From G965237725 sp965237725 (GTDB lineage: Bacteria > Pseudomonadota > Gammaproteobacteria > Arenicellales > Poriferihabitantaceae): a stretch of 64,000 bases of DNA. The notes under the pieces were generated by a model. It worked only from the letters and a program-made list of their open reading frames with translations. It was not told the DNA's origin and did not search any database. The translations under genes were made by a program, and so were the position numbers. The stretch is from assembly GCA_965237725.1 (NCBI GenBank), contig OZ250151.1:2294001-2358000 (forward strand), read 5' to 3'. Shown here one piece after another: positions 45,448 to 53,347 of the stretch; within the stretch, counting starts at the first letter, position 1, and the number at the start of each line of letters is the position of its first letter.

Positions 45448-45960
45448 TCAGTTTTCAGCGCAAATTGAGCAAGTAACAAGAAGGTCAAAATTTCCTTCAC
45501 CACCATCAAAACCTGTTACATAGACAAAATAGCTTACACCGTCTTGTGTGGCTATAATGATTTGTTCATCTCCCTCGCCGCAAGAATCAATGTCAGATCC
45601 GTCTTCGCAAACTAATTCACTTGGTCTGCAAGGTGCGTTACCGCTGAATACACCAATTACGCTATCAAAATTGGTATTACTACACGTTTCAAAAGTGATA
45701 TTACATCCTGTCCCAATTATACGATACCACAGGCCTGGGGCTCGATCGAGTGGTTCGCCACAATTTTCTGGGGCGTTTGCGGTCGTACCACCAGTTGTGG
45801 TTCCTGAAATCGTCTGACCGCAGCTTATATCAGTAAATGGAAAACAAGAGGTCATGGCATGGGCAGGTAATACTACGCTATCTACTATAGGTTTTGCCCA
45901 CGATGTTGGGATACCGACCGCAAGACCCTTTAGTATATTACGACGGGATTTCTTATTCAT
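45448..45960 (-). CDS. Leader-bearing secreted protein with PPC-like beta domain, 10 Cys
   Basis: The start is set at ATG 45958-45960 (MNKKSRRNILKGLAVGIPTS) because GAGGTG lies upstream; a GTG at 45967-45969 is less likely. The leader continues WAKPIVDSVVLPAHAMTSCF. The mature part has ten Cys and segments such as LWYRIIGTGCNITFETC and SYFVYVTGFDGGEGNFDLLV, which recall bacterial pre-peptidase C-terminal (PPC) beta-sandwich domains. It is probably exported and disulfide-stabilised. Confidence 0.65.
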   Translation of the reverse strand: MNKKSRRNILKGLAVGIPTSWAKPIVDSVVLPAHAMTSCFPFTDISCGQTISGTTTGGTTANAPENCGEPLDRAPGLWYRIIGTGCNITFETCSNTNFDSVIGVFSGNAPCRPSELVCEDGSDIDSCGEGDEQIIIATQDGVSYFVYVTGFDGGEGNFDLLVTCSICAEN

Positions 45961-45965
45961 AGTCT

Positions 45966-46067
45966 TCACCTCATGAATTTACGGGAAGGTGGAATGATAC
46001 AGGAATTCACTACGTGTGTGGATGCAGCTAATATATTTAATATCTTGCGGCGGGACCTCTTATCCAT
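45966..46067 (-). pseudogene. Truncated leader-peptide copy upstream of 45448-45960
   Basis: A 33-codon frame from ATG 46065-46067, with GAGG just upstream, reads MDKRSRRKILNILAAS and then unrelated residues to TGA 45966-45968. The first 16 residues match the leader of the next gene, but the WxKP...LPxHA part is missing. It looks like a duplicated leader start that lost its gene. Confidence 0.55.
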
Positions 46068-46140
46068 CCTTACCTCAAGGAAGATTTTGGGTTATGTCTG
46101 CATCGAGTATGAAGCAGCCACATAAGCAATTCAACCTGGG

Positions 46141-46199
46141 CGGCTACTTTGGGGAATAGTTGACGCTCAAAAATTGAGTAAATCTGTTTGCTTATTGCT
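46141..46199. repeat. Dispersed intergenic repeat, copy 3
   Basis: GGGGAATAGTTGACGCTCAA, then AAATTGAGTAAATCTGTTTG and CTTATTGC, aligns with 33561-33612 and 32587-32644. Weaker partial matches occur near 42180-42206 and 44205-44250. No reading frame or long inverted repeat is evident. Confidence 0.5.
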
Positions 46200-46331
46200 C
46201 CAAACAGGCCTTGGTCAATTTAGTAAACTACCGTTCCCGACTGTAATAAGACGGGATATCACCTGGTTATTCACGAGACTTACAACCGGGAAAACCTTTA
46301 TTCCAGTCATTCTGTATTTTCACTGTAATGC

Positions 46332-47261
46332 TCAAATCGGATAACCAGCCTCGTCGACCGGTAACCCAAATTCCTGACGCAGGTAGTTGCAATCGTCCCG
46401 TACCAGTTCTTCAATCCGGGACCGCCAGACCTCAGGGATCTCAACCGTTGCCGGTTCCCCCTGCGTAGGCGAGTCAGGGTCACTTTTTATCATTCGGCAC
46501 CGATCCTCGCGCGTTGCCTGTCGGAAGATACGTGTTAGTTCGGTTGACTGATGAATCATTTTTATCTGCTCCACGTTATCGCGGGTTACCCGTGGATTCT
46601 TGTGCTTGTTCGTGGCATGCTTAATACCTTCGACTGGATCCACCCCGATGAACTCGCATATGGCTTCAATGAAGCCTTGCGGGTCTGACTGCAAATGCTC
46701 GAACATGAACACCCCGACGTTCTGCTTACCGAATTGTGCGACATAGGGCTCCAGGATCTTCCTGCTCATAAGACACTTCAGGCGCCCCCTCCCTTCTTGA
46801 TTCCAAGATTGGGTTAAGTAATCTTCGATCGTGAAGTATCCAACTGAAAGTTTCCTTCTAGGTTTCAGTTCCTTCAGGAGACACTGTATATAGCGGGACT
46901 CAACCCAGCGTAGAGGATGACGAACGACGAGGATGACTTTGGAAGGACCAAACACCCGCTCGATGTTCATCGCCAGCTTGGCATGGTCAGAACCCTTCGA
47001 CAGTCCCTCTTTCGAAAACATGGGAACGCGACCGATTTCAATCGCCGGTATAATGATCTCGCTCACCGAACGCCGCCACATCTCCAAGGTGGCATCGTTG
47101 GCACACGTTGGGAGTTGCGATGCGATCTCTTTGACAAATGGCTTTACGAAACCGTTTTTTCTCCATTTCCCAAGGTACTCGATCTGAGAATGCTCGGCAA
47201 ACAGATGCCGCTGCAAAGTGGTGGATGCCGCTTTGGAAAGGCCCAGGTGAATACAAGTCAT
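46332..47261 (-). CDS. Sulfotransferase-like protein, family B (copy 2)
   Basis: The 309-residue protein begins MTCIHLGLSKAASTTLQRHL (PAPS loop) and has VILVVRHPLRWVESRYIQCL (3'-phosphate region). GGAGG lies upstream of ATG 47259-47261 as in copy 1. It is closer to copy 3 than to copy 1 in its middle third (YFTIEDYLTQSWNQE). About 130 bp upstream of the start also resemble the upstream of copy 1, so the duplicated unit included the control region. Confidence 0.75.
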   Translation of the reverse strand: MTCIHLGLSKAASTTLQRHLFAEHSQIEYLGKWRKNGFVKPFVKEIASQLPTCANDATLEMWRRSVSEIIIPAIEIGRVPMFSKEGLSKGSDHAKLAMNIERVFGPSKVILVVRHPLRWVESRYIQCLLKELKPRRKLSVGYFTIEDYLTQSWNQEGRGRLKCLMSRKILEPYVAQFGKQNVGVFMFEHLQSDPQGFIEAICEFIGVDPVEGIKHATNKHKNPRVTRDNVEQIKMIHQSTELTRIFRQATREDRCRMIKSDPDSPTQGEPATVEIPEVWRSRIEELVRDDCNYLRQEFGLPVDEAGYPI

Positions 47262-47560
47262 ACAAGAGCCTCCGCCAACCTATTCCTGATCAAGCTTAAT
47301 ATATTGCAAATAGTTTCAGAGCACACAATACTAAAAAAGTCCGAGTTTATGGATTCTGACACAACGCCCATATCGGGTAAAGAGCAGGTCCACGCGTCAA
47401 TACCCCACGACGTTTGGGGGGAGGCAGATTAACCCTAGTGTCCGGATTGGAGAAAAGCAGAAATCGGCGGGGTTGGGTTGCTCAGTCTGCTAATTGTCCA
47501 AAGCATAAAAACTTAACAAAGTGCCCTGACCCCTTTTCCGCTCTCCATCTTTAAGAAAAT

Positions 47561-48309
47561 TTATGTCGCTTTGCGGGAGAAGGATAATTGAGCATCCAAT
47601 TCAGCCCGAATATGGTCATTAGGCAATTCCGGGAAAATTATTTTGCTCAGACGAAATGCATTCAGATTACGCCCAAAATGCTGCCAGAATACGTTCTTGT
47701 CATCGTCACGTTGATTACACCAGCGATCCAACACCGCCATCTTACTGGCTTTACCTCCGTATTTATTTTTGTCGAATGAGCTTCTGCCGAATTTAGGAAT
47801 TTTATTTATAGTTTCCTCACTGTAATCCATATTCAGTTGTTGTGCTATATCTCGCCGGTAAGACTCTGAAACAAACCACTGGTTATAGTTAATGCACACC
47901 TTATGAACTAAATGATTAGTTTCTCCACAAAACTCCTTGGCATACTGTACCCATAAATCCGTATTTGGAATACCCATAACGCTACTAAATCCTCTCCTGA
48001 CCGTTGATGCAAGCCAATTATTGATCCCTCAAGATAAGAATGTGTTGCGTATCGCCGACTACCTCCATTTCAAAAAAGTATTTGTCTTCCAGACTTATCA
48101 GGTTATTTCCAGGCTCAATCGTTATTAATTCTTCTAAAGGGATATTGTTAATATGATGTAAGGGATGCATGGATCGAAGCCACTGAATAATGCAGTGATT
48201 TCCGCTGCGCCTTACTTAGACCCCAGAATATGATTTGCTTGGGTGGTTGAGGGCCAAATATCCAACGAGAGGCTGTCTTTTTGAAGAGGCTAGGTTTTAA
48301 GAAATTCAC
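47561..48309 (-). pseudogene. Sulfotransferase-like pseudogene, family A (copy 3)
   Basis: The gene would start with GTG 48307-48309 (VNFLKPSLFKKTASRW). In the PAPS loop a 4-bp tandem duplication (TAAGTAAG in GGTCTAAGTAAGGCGC) breaks the frame; with one TAAG removed it reads GLRRSGNHCIIQWLRSMHPL. A second lesion near the RDPFN motif loses two bases. The last 138 codons (from 47977, GIPNTDLWVQYAKEFCGE) are intact. Two lesions, one a tandem duplication, make a real pseudogene much more likely than sequencing error. Confidence 0.85.
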
Positions 48310-48707
48310 TAATACCAGATTTTTTAAAGTGTCCGAGAAGAGTATATAACAGAAGTTTTTCAGACGCTAAAAATTGTCCGCTTTGGAGAATGCAGGCGAT
48401 TACGAAGCAGGAAAAAAAGGGTCGCTTATGCCTTAAGCGGACAATACAGTAATCGAGGACTGCCCCCTACTTTTCACTGGACACACCGTTTTTAGAAGGT
48501 TCTATAGATAAAACTAAGACTATTGGATAACATTATAATCGCTTCCAATGTTCAGCAATGTGCTTTTTGACTTTTAGTTGCTAAAGTGTCTGCAACAGCA
48601 TCAAAAAAAATTTACAGTATTTGCCTTGATAGGCATCTACACATCTTTACCTCTCAATAGTCCTTGCGGTTTACAATGCTCTTTACCAAATTTTATAGAT
48701 CACTACC
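48310..48707. other. 398-bp gap with shared upstream element
   Basis: No gene is seen. GAGTATATAACA (48340-48351) belongs to the TGCTATATACTC family and lies 31 bp before the pseudogene start. The rest, up to the plus-strand sulfotransferase at 48708, is A+T-rich and may contain its promoter, but no convincing box is picked out. Confidence 0.4.
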
Positions 48708-49436
48708 ATGAGTAAACACAGTGCCCGACGAAGCAGTGGCCTTTGTCCCTTTCATAAGACGAAGCTACCCGATTTCATTATTGCTGGAGTCATGAAGTGT
48801 GGCACGACGAACCTGATGCGCACGCTGGCTACTCACCCTCAAATTTATCTCCCAAATTTTGAAGTGCACTTCTTCGACCGCCACCAGGACAAAGGCCTGG
48901 ACTGGTATCGTGAGCACTTTCCGGACGACGGCAGGGTAGTCGGGGAGAAAACGCCCGCCTACCTCAAGGGGAAAAGGCTGTGGTCGGCTATCAAGGGGAC
49001 ACTGCCGGACGCGAAAATCATCCTGAGCTTTCGTGACCCAGTGAGCAGGGTACTTTCGCAATGGAACAAGACAAACAGGAAATTAGGAACGAGTTATCCC
49101 CTTTACGGCCTTCCCAAGAATAAAGAGACAGAGATAATCCGGCAGGGGTACTACCACGATGTACTCATGCAATTTCTCAAGTTCTACGACACTGAGCGGG
49201 TGTTAGTAGTCATTGCCGAGGAGACATGGCGAGAGCCTGATCTTGTTTATGCGAATATCCAGCGGTTCCTTGGTGTATCCCATGCACACCTGGAAGCGGT
49301 CCCGCAGAAGCCCAGGGTTTACCCAAAGCTGAGCATTGCTGAAATTCGTTACATGAACTCGCTGGTGGAGCGATACAAGGAACCCAACCAGCGATTGTTC
49401 GAGTGGTTGGGCCGAGAGATCAGGTATTGGATGTAG
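48708..49436 (+). CDS. Sulfotransferase (heparan/NDST-like type)
   Basis: The 242-residue protein has DFIIAGVMKCGTTNLMRTLA (about 21-40) as the PAPS loop, VGEKTPAYL, and KIILSFRDPVSRVLSQWNK (about 103-121) as the 3'-phosphate site. This set is typical of Sulfotransfer_1 proteins acting on glycosaminoglycan-like chains. It is the only sulfotransferase in the right half on the plus strand and is unrelated in detail to families A and B. Confidence 0.8.
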   Translation: MSKHSARRSSGLCPFHKTKLPDFIIAGVMKCGTTNLMRTLATHPQIYLPNFEVHFFDRHQDKGLDWYREHFPDDGRVVGEKTPAYLKGKRLWSAIKGTLPDAKIILSFRDPVSRVLSQWNKTNRKLGTSYPLYGLPKNKETEIIRQGYYHDVLMQFLKFYDTERVLVVIAEETWREPDLVYANIQRFLGVSHAHLEAVPQKPRVYPKLSIAEIRYMNSLVERYKEPNQRLFEWLGREIRYWM

Positions 49437-49613
49437 TTGTATCAGCGCAAAAAATTGTTTGACTGCCCTCGGGAATTTCCATAATATTTTTGGATTCGAA
49501 GCAATCCTGCGAAACTCTGAAATGTTCGCTGTGAGTATGAAGCAAACCCTATAGGCAATTCAACCAGAGAATCTGCTATGGATAATAGCTGACTCCTTTG
49601 TAACCTGCGATGC

Positions 49614-50546
49614 TCAAATCGGGTACCCAGCCTCCCCGACGGGCAACCCAAATTCCTGACGCAGATAGTTGCAATCGTCCCGCACCAGGTCCTCAATCCG
49701 AGCACGCCAGCAGCCGGGAATCTCAACGGTTGCCCGCTCGCCTTTCGTAGGTATCAAATCTCGACTGATTCCGACCATTCGTTTCCGTTCCTTGTGTGTT
49801 GCCTGCTGGAAGATCCGTGTTAGTGCGGGTGAATGATGAATCATCTTTAACTGCTCCACGGTATTGCGCTTTATCCGTGGATTCTTGTGCTCGTTCGTGA
49901 CATTCTGAACCCCTTCGACCGGATTCACCCCGATGAACTCGCATATGGCTTCAATGAAGCCTTGCGGGTCCGACTGCAGATGCTCGAACATGAACACCCC
50001 GACATTCTGCTTACCGAATTGCGCCACATAGGGCTCCAGGATCTTCCTGCTCATAAGACACTTCAGGTGCCCCTTCACTTCTTGATTCCAAGATTGAGTT
50101 ATGAAATCTTCGATCGTGAAGTACCCAGCCGGAAGTTTCCCTTTATCTAAATTGCTGCCCTCGAGACTCTGAATATAGCGTGACTCAACCCAGCGTAGAG
50201 GATGACGAACGACGAGGAAGACTTTGGAAGGACCAAACACCCGCTCTATGTTCATCGCCAGCCTGGCATTGTCAAAAGCCATCGACAGTTTCTCTTGCGA
50301 AAATACGGGAACGCGACCGCTTTCAATCGCTGGTGTTATGATCTCGCTCACCGAACGCCGCCACATTTCCAGGGTGGAATCGTTGGCACACGATGGAAGT
50401 TGCCATGAGATCTCTTTGACAAACGGCTTTACGAAACCGTTATCTACTCCTCTCCCCAGAAACTCGATCTGGGAATGTTTGGTGAACAGGTGATGTTGTA
50501 AAGTCGTGGATGCCGCCTTGGCAAGGCCCAGGTGAATACAAATCAT
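49614..50546 (-). CDS. Sulfotransferase-like protein, family B (copy 3)
   Basis: The 310-residue protein starts MICIHLGLAKAASTTLQHHL. The 3'-phosphate region is VFLVVRHPLRWVESRYIQSL and the ending YLRQEFGLPVGEAGYPI. It differs from copies 1 and 2 in its start context: no GGAGG is seen before ATG 50544-50546, so it may be poorly expressed. Its upstream ~60 bp still resemble the upstream of copy 2. Confidence 0.7.
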   Translation of the reverse strand: MICIHLGLAKAASTTLQHHLFTKHSQIEFLGRGVDNGFVKPFVKEISWQLPSCANDSTLEMWRRSVSEIITPAIESGRVPVFSQEKLSMAFDNARLAMNIERVFGPSKVFLVVRHPLRWVESRYIQSLEGSNLDKGKLPAGYFTIEDFITQSWNQEVKGHLKCLMSRKILEPYVAQFGKQNVGVFMFEHLQSDPQGFIEAICEFIGVNPVEGVQNVTNEHKNPRIKRNTVEQLKMIHHSPALTRIFQQATHKERKRMVGISRDLIPTKGERATVEIPGCWRARIEDLVRDDCNYLRQEFGLPVGEAGYPI

Positions 50547-50902
50547 AAAAGTGTCTCAGTGAGCGTATATTTGATCTTGCTTAATATATTGTATAATAAT
50601 TACAGAGCACACTGTAGATATGTAATATCTACAATTGATTATTACAATAATTATTATACTGACCCCGATCTACTGAAATTCTTCTATACCAAGATCATTT
50701 TATGTCATATCCAGATTTGAAAACCTGAATTTCCCCAGGCGCAACGTTAGTCTGAAGCCAATACACTACTTCATTTTCCGATTCTATACTTTGTACATTC
50801 TGTGCTATTGACACTATAATCGCTGTCTTGATTTGTATTCCAAATTGTCACAGTTTAATTCCAAATTAAATAAAATAGCGACCGAACTGACACTCAATTA
50901 AT
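50547..50902. other. A+T-rich intergenic region with a 21-bp inverted repeat
   Basis: TGTAGATATGTAATATCTAC and a final A (50613-50633) form a perfect palindrome with 9-bp arms and a 3-bp centre. It lies between divergent genes, so it could be an operator for the family B sulfotransferase or for the PqqD-kinase pair. No gene is seen. Confidence 0.45.
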
Positions 50903-51175
50903 ATGAAAAATACAACGCCAAAAGTTAAATCTAACTTTGAACTCGAAGAAATTGATGGTGAATTGCTACTTTATTCCCCCGAATCTACCCGTTCTATCTA
51001 CATGAATTCTACCGCATCAATCATATGGCGGCTATGTGATGGCAAGCTTACTATTGGAGAAATTACAGAACTTCTAAAAGAAGCTTTTCCAGATGCCACA
51101 GATTCTATCGAGCAGGATGTAGTAGATTCCATTGAACTCTTTGTTTCCAACAATGCGATTGAGTTAGCTGATTAG
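50903..51175 (+). CDS. Stand-alone PqqD-family protein
   Basis: The 90-residue protein matches PqqD winged-helix proteins over its length: a short beta part GELLLYSPESTRSIYMNSTA, SIIWRLCDGKLTIGEITELL, and DSIEQDVVDSIELFVSNNAI. PqqD and RRE proteins bind a precursor leader and present it to a modifying enzyme. The HprK-like kinase gene follows 32 bp later, a pairing known from HprK-related kinase A (HPr-rel-A) loci. It starts at ATG 50903. Confidence 0.8.
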   Translation: MKNTTPKVKSNFELEEIDGELLLYSPESTRSIYMNSTASIIWRLCDGKLTIGEITELLKEAFPDATDSIEQDVVDSIELFVSNNAIELAD

Positions 51176-51207
51176 TTTTAACGTTCTCCACCCAACTATA
51201 ATTTCAA

Positions 51208-52038
51208 ATGCTGCAAAAGGACATCTCATTCGATGGCCGAAGGATTCGCATCGAATATACCAATAAAAAAATTACTGAACTTCTTCAGTTTCTGTTTAAC
51301 GATATCAAAGACTCTAGTGAAGACACTACACTGAGCTCCACTCCGTTCAAAATAAAACACAAAAAAAAGAATAAGTGGAAATTAACGCATTCGGATAAAT
51401 CTCTATTCAATGGCAAGAAGCTGGCAGGACTCGGTGTTATCTTGATGGGTGAAGTTCTGTTTCACCTGATTTGTGACAATGACCGCGCACTGGCCATCCA
51501 CGCAGGATTAATTTCCGATGACAGCAAAACAATCTTAATACCTGGCACTAGCGGCTCAGGAAAGACGTCGGTAACGACTTGGTGCGTCAATAACGGAATG
51601 CGTTACCACACCGATGAACTAGTTACTATAGATATTGAGACACATAAACTGAATGCATTTACTCGACCATTGTGCATCAAGTCCCATGGTCTTGATGCGA
51701 TTAAAGAGATACTGGATTTTGAATCTCTAAAAGATCAGGTTCGGTCATCTAAAGCTGTCACTATGATTCCACATCGGTTGATAAATCCAGATTTCACAAT
51801 CGAAATTCCAAAATTGACCCATATCATATTCCCAAAGTACATCGCTGATTCTAAACCAGAAATAATTAGACTATCGGGAGCGGAAGCAGGCTTGGAATTG
51901 ATGCGGTGCAATATCATTGCTCGTAATTTGCCAAGCCATGGGTTTGCTCAAATAATTAAACTGGTGAAAGGAATTTCTGCTTATCGGCTTCACTATCAAA
52001 ATTTCGATAATTTACCTGATTTGATTAACCAAATTTAA
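51208..52038 (+). CDS. HprK-related (HPr kinase-like) P-loop protein
   Basis: The 276-residue protein has a Walker A loop, IPGTSGSGKTSVTTW (about 110-124), and HTDELVTID downstream, the acidic region that in HprK/P aids phosphotransfer, preceded by LAIHAGLIS. The size and layout match HprK-related kinases rather than true HprK/P. Partner and substrate are unknown; the PqqD gene upstream and the leader proteins elsewhere suggest a peptide-modifying context. It is probably co-transcribed with 50903-51175. Confidence 0.75.
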   Translation: MLQKDISFDGRRIRIEYTNKKITELLQFLFNDIKDSSEDTTLSSTPFKIKHKKKNKWKLTHSDKSLFNGKKLAGLGVILMGEVLFHLICDNDRALAIHAGLISDDSKTILIPGTSGSGKTSVTTWCVNNGMRYHTDELVTIDIETHKLNAFTRPLCIKSHGLDAIKEILDFESLKDQVRSSKAVTMIPHRLINPDFTIEIPKLTHIIFPKYIADSKPEIIRLSGAEAGLELMRCNIIARNLPSHGFAQIIKLVKGISAYRLHYQNFDNLPDLINQI

Positions 52039-52320
52039 TCACTGTTGTTGAAAATAATAAAATTGCAGTAGATCGTTATCATCAAGACTCTAAAGCCTAA
52101 ATTCGATTCTATTTCTTGGATTCTCAATTTGCCGTCGCTCTACCCCTGCCATGACCGCCAAAGCCTGCCCTCTACCCCGATCGGGGGAATGGTGGAAATG
52201 CAGTTACTGCAGGAGCAGGTAACTGCCCATGGCGTCGTACGGCCAATGGATTATGAGTACGAAGTAGTAATATTAAATGTCGGATGAGTTTTTAGGAGGG
52301 ACAATTGTTGTTTGCATTAA

Positions 52321-53172
52321 TCAGTGAGAGCCAGCGACATTGTGGAGTGTTTCCAGCGCGACACGAAGAATGCTTTCATTCTTTGGAGTAGATGTGTAAA
52401 CCACATAGGCGGGTCGAGACATGGTTGGCGCACCTTTGACAAGATGTACCTTTCCATCTTGTACTAGTGGATCAATTATTCGACGAGGAAAATATCCTGA
52501 ACCGCCATTTTGCAGGATATATTGTAAACCCAACGCACCTAAACCAACAGAAACAGCAGGGGTTTCAATGTTCGGAAATGCTTCGCTGTGCTGCGCTCTG
52601 AAAACATCTCCCCAGTCAACGAACACATAATCTTCCACCCAATCCATGGATACTGTACGAGGCGAGTTTGAGGCCATAACCAGCGTCTCTTCGAATAAAT
52701 CTTCAACTACAAGTCCCGAGACATGCCTGGGTTGATACATAACGCCGATGTCCAACAGACCATCAGACAACTGGCGCATTAAACTGATGGAGTAATCTGC
52801 CTGTACATTGAGTGCGACATCAGGCGCATCGTGTCGCATCCGTGGCATCCATTCTAATATTAATCTTTCCCACAAACTTACTTGTGCACCTAACGCGATG
52901 GTAGTTCGGTAACCTTTAGGCAGTGTGACTTCTTGCCGTGCCTCCTGCCACATTCGGTAAATGCTTTCCGCATAGTGATAAAACCGTTTGCCTGCAAATG
53001 TGAGTTCAACCCCTGAATGTTCACGCGTGAAAAGCGGACTGCCAAAGTGCAGTTCCATAGCTTTAATACGCCCACTGACAGTGGACTGGGTAACACTGAG
53101 ATTTTCAGCCGCACGATTAAAGCTGCCGCAAGCGGCAATTTCGAGAAAGGTTTGTATATGGTCTATCTTCAC
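52321..53172 (-). CDS. LysR-family transcriptional regulator
   Basis: The 283-residue protein has an N-terminal winged helix-turn-helix (IDHIQTFLEIAACGSFNRAA ... LSVTQSTVSGRIKAMEL, residues 3-43) and a periplasmic-binding-like effector domain (from about 85). It starts with GTG 53170-53172, as no ATG is in frame upstream. It is divergent from the MFS exporter gene with 175 bp between, and a T-N11-A palindrome lies there, so it probably regulates the exporter. Confidence 0.85.
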   Translation of the reverse strand: MKIDHIQTFLEIAACGSFNRAAENLSVTQSTVSGRIKAMELHFGSPLFTREHSGVELTFAGKRFYHYAESIYRMWQEARQEVTLPKGYRTTIALGAQVSLWERLILEWMPRMRHDAPDVALNVQADYSISLMRQLSDGLLDIGVMYQPRHVSGLVVEDLFEETLVMASNSPRTVSMDWVEDYVFVDWGDVFRAQHSEAFPNIETPAVSVGLGALGLQYILQNGGSGYFPRRIIDPLVQDGKVHLVKGAPTMSRPAYVVYTSTPKNESILRVALETLHNVAGSH

Positions 53173-53205
53173 ATCAAGGCTTCGAGGTTCGATGGCAAGA
53201 TAATA

Positions 53206-53220
53206 ATCGGATTATCCGAT
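53206..53220. promoter_or_regulatory. Likely LysR binding site (T-N11-A palindrome)
   Basis: ATCGGATTATCCGAT is a perfect palindrome with one central base; TCGGATTATCCGA fits the LysR box T-N11-A. It lies 34 bp before the regulator's start and 128 bp before the exporter's start, a usual place for autoregulation and divergent control. Confidence 0.65.
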
Positions 53221-53347
53221 TAAAGCTATTAGAAAATGTCGCTTTTCAAATAACCAGATTAAGCGCACAGTCACGCCATATCCCATCATTTTTCTCGAAT
53301 TAATAAATCCGAATTGTCAATGTTGATATCGTTTCTCAAATTTTCGT

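Noticed and set aside
24032..45960. Small leader proteins as standard Tat-exported enzymes
   Set aside because: Mature parts are too short for cofactor enzymes, and conservation around WxKP and LPxHA exceeds what a Tat signal needs. Tat export itself remains possible.
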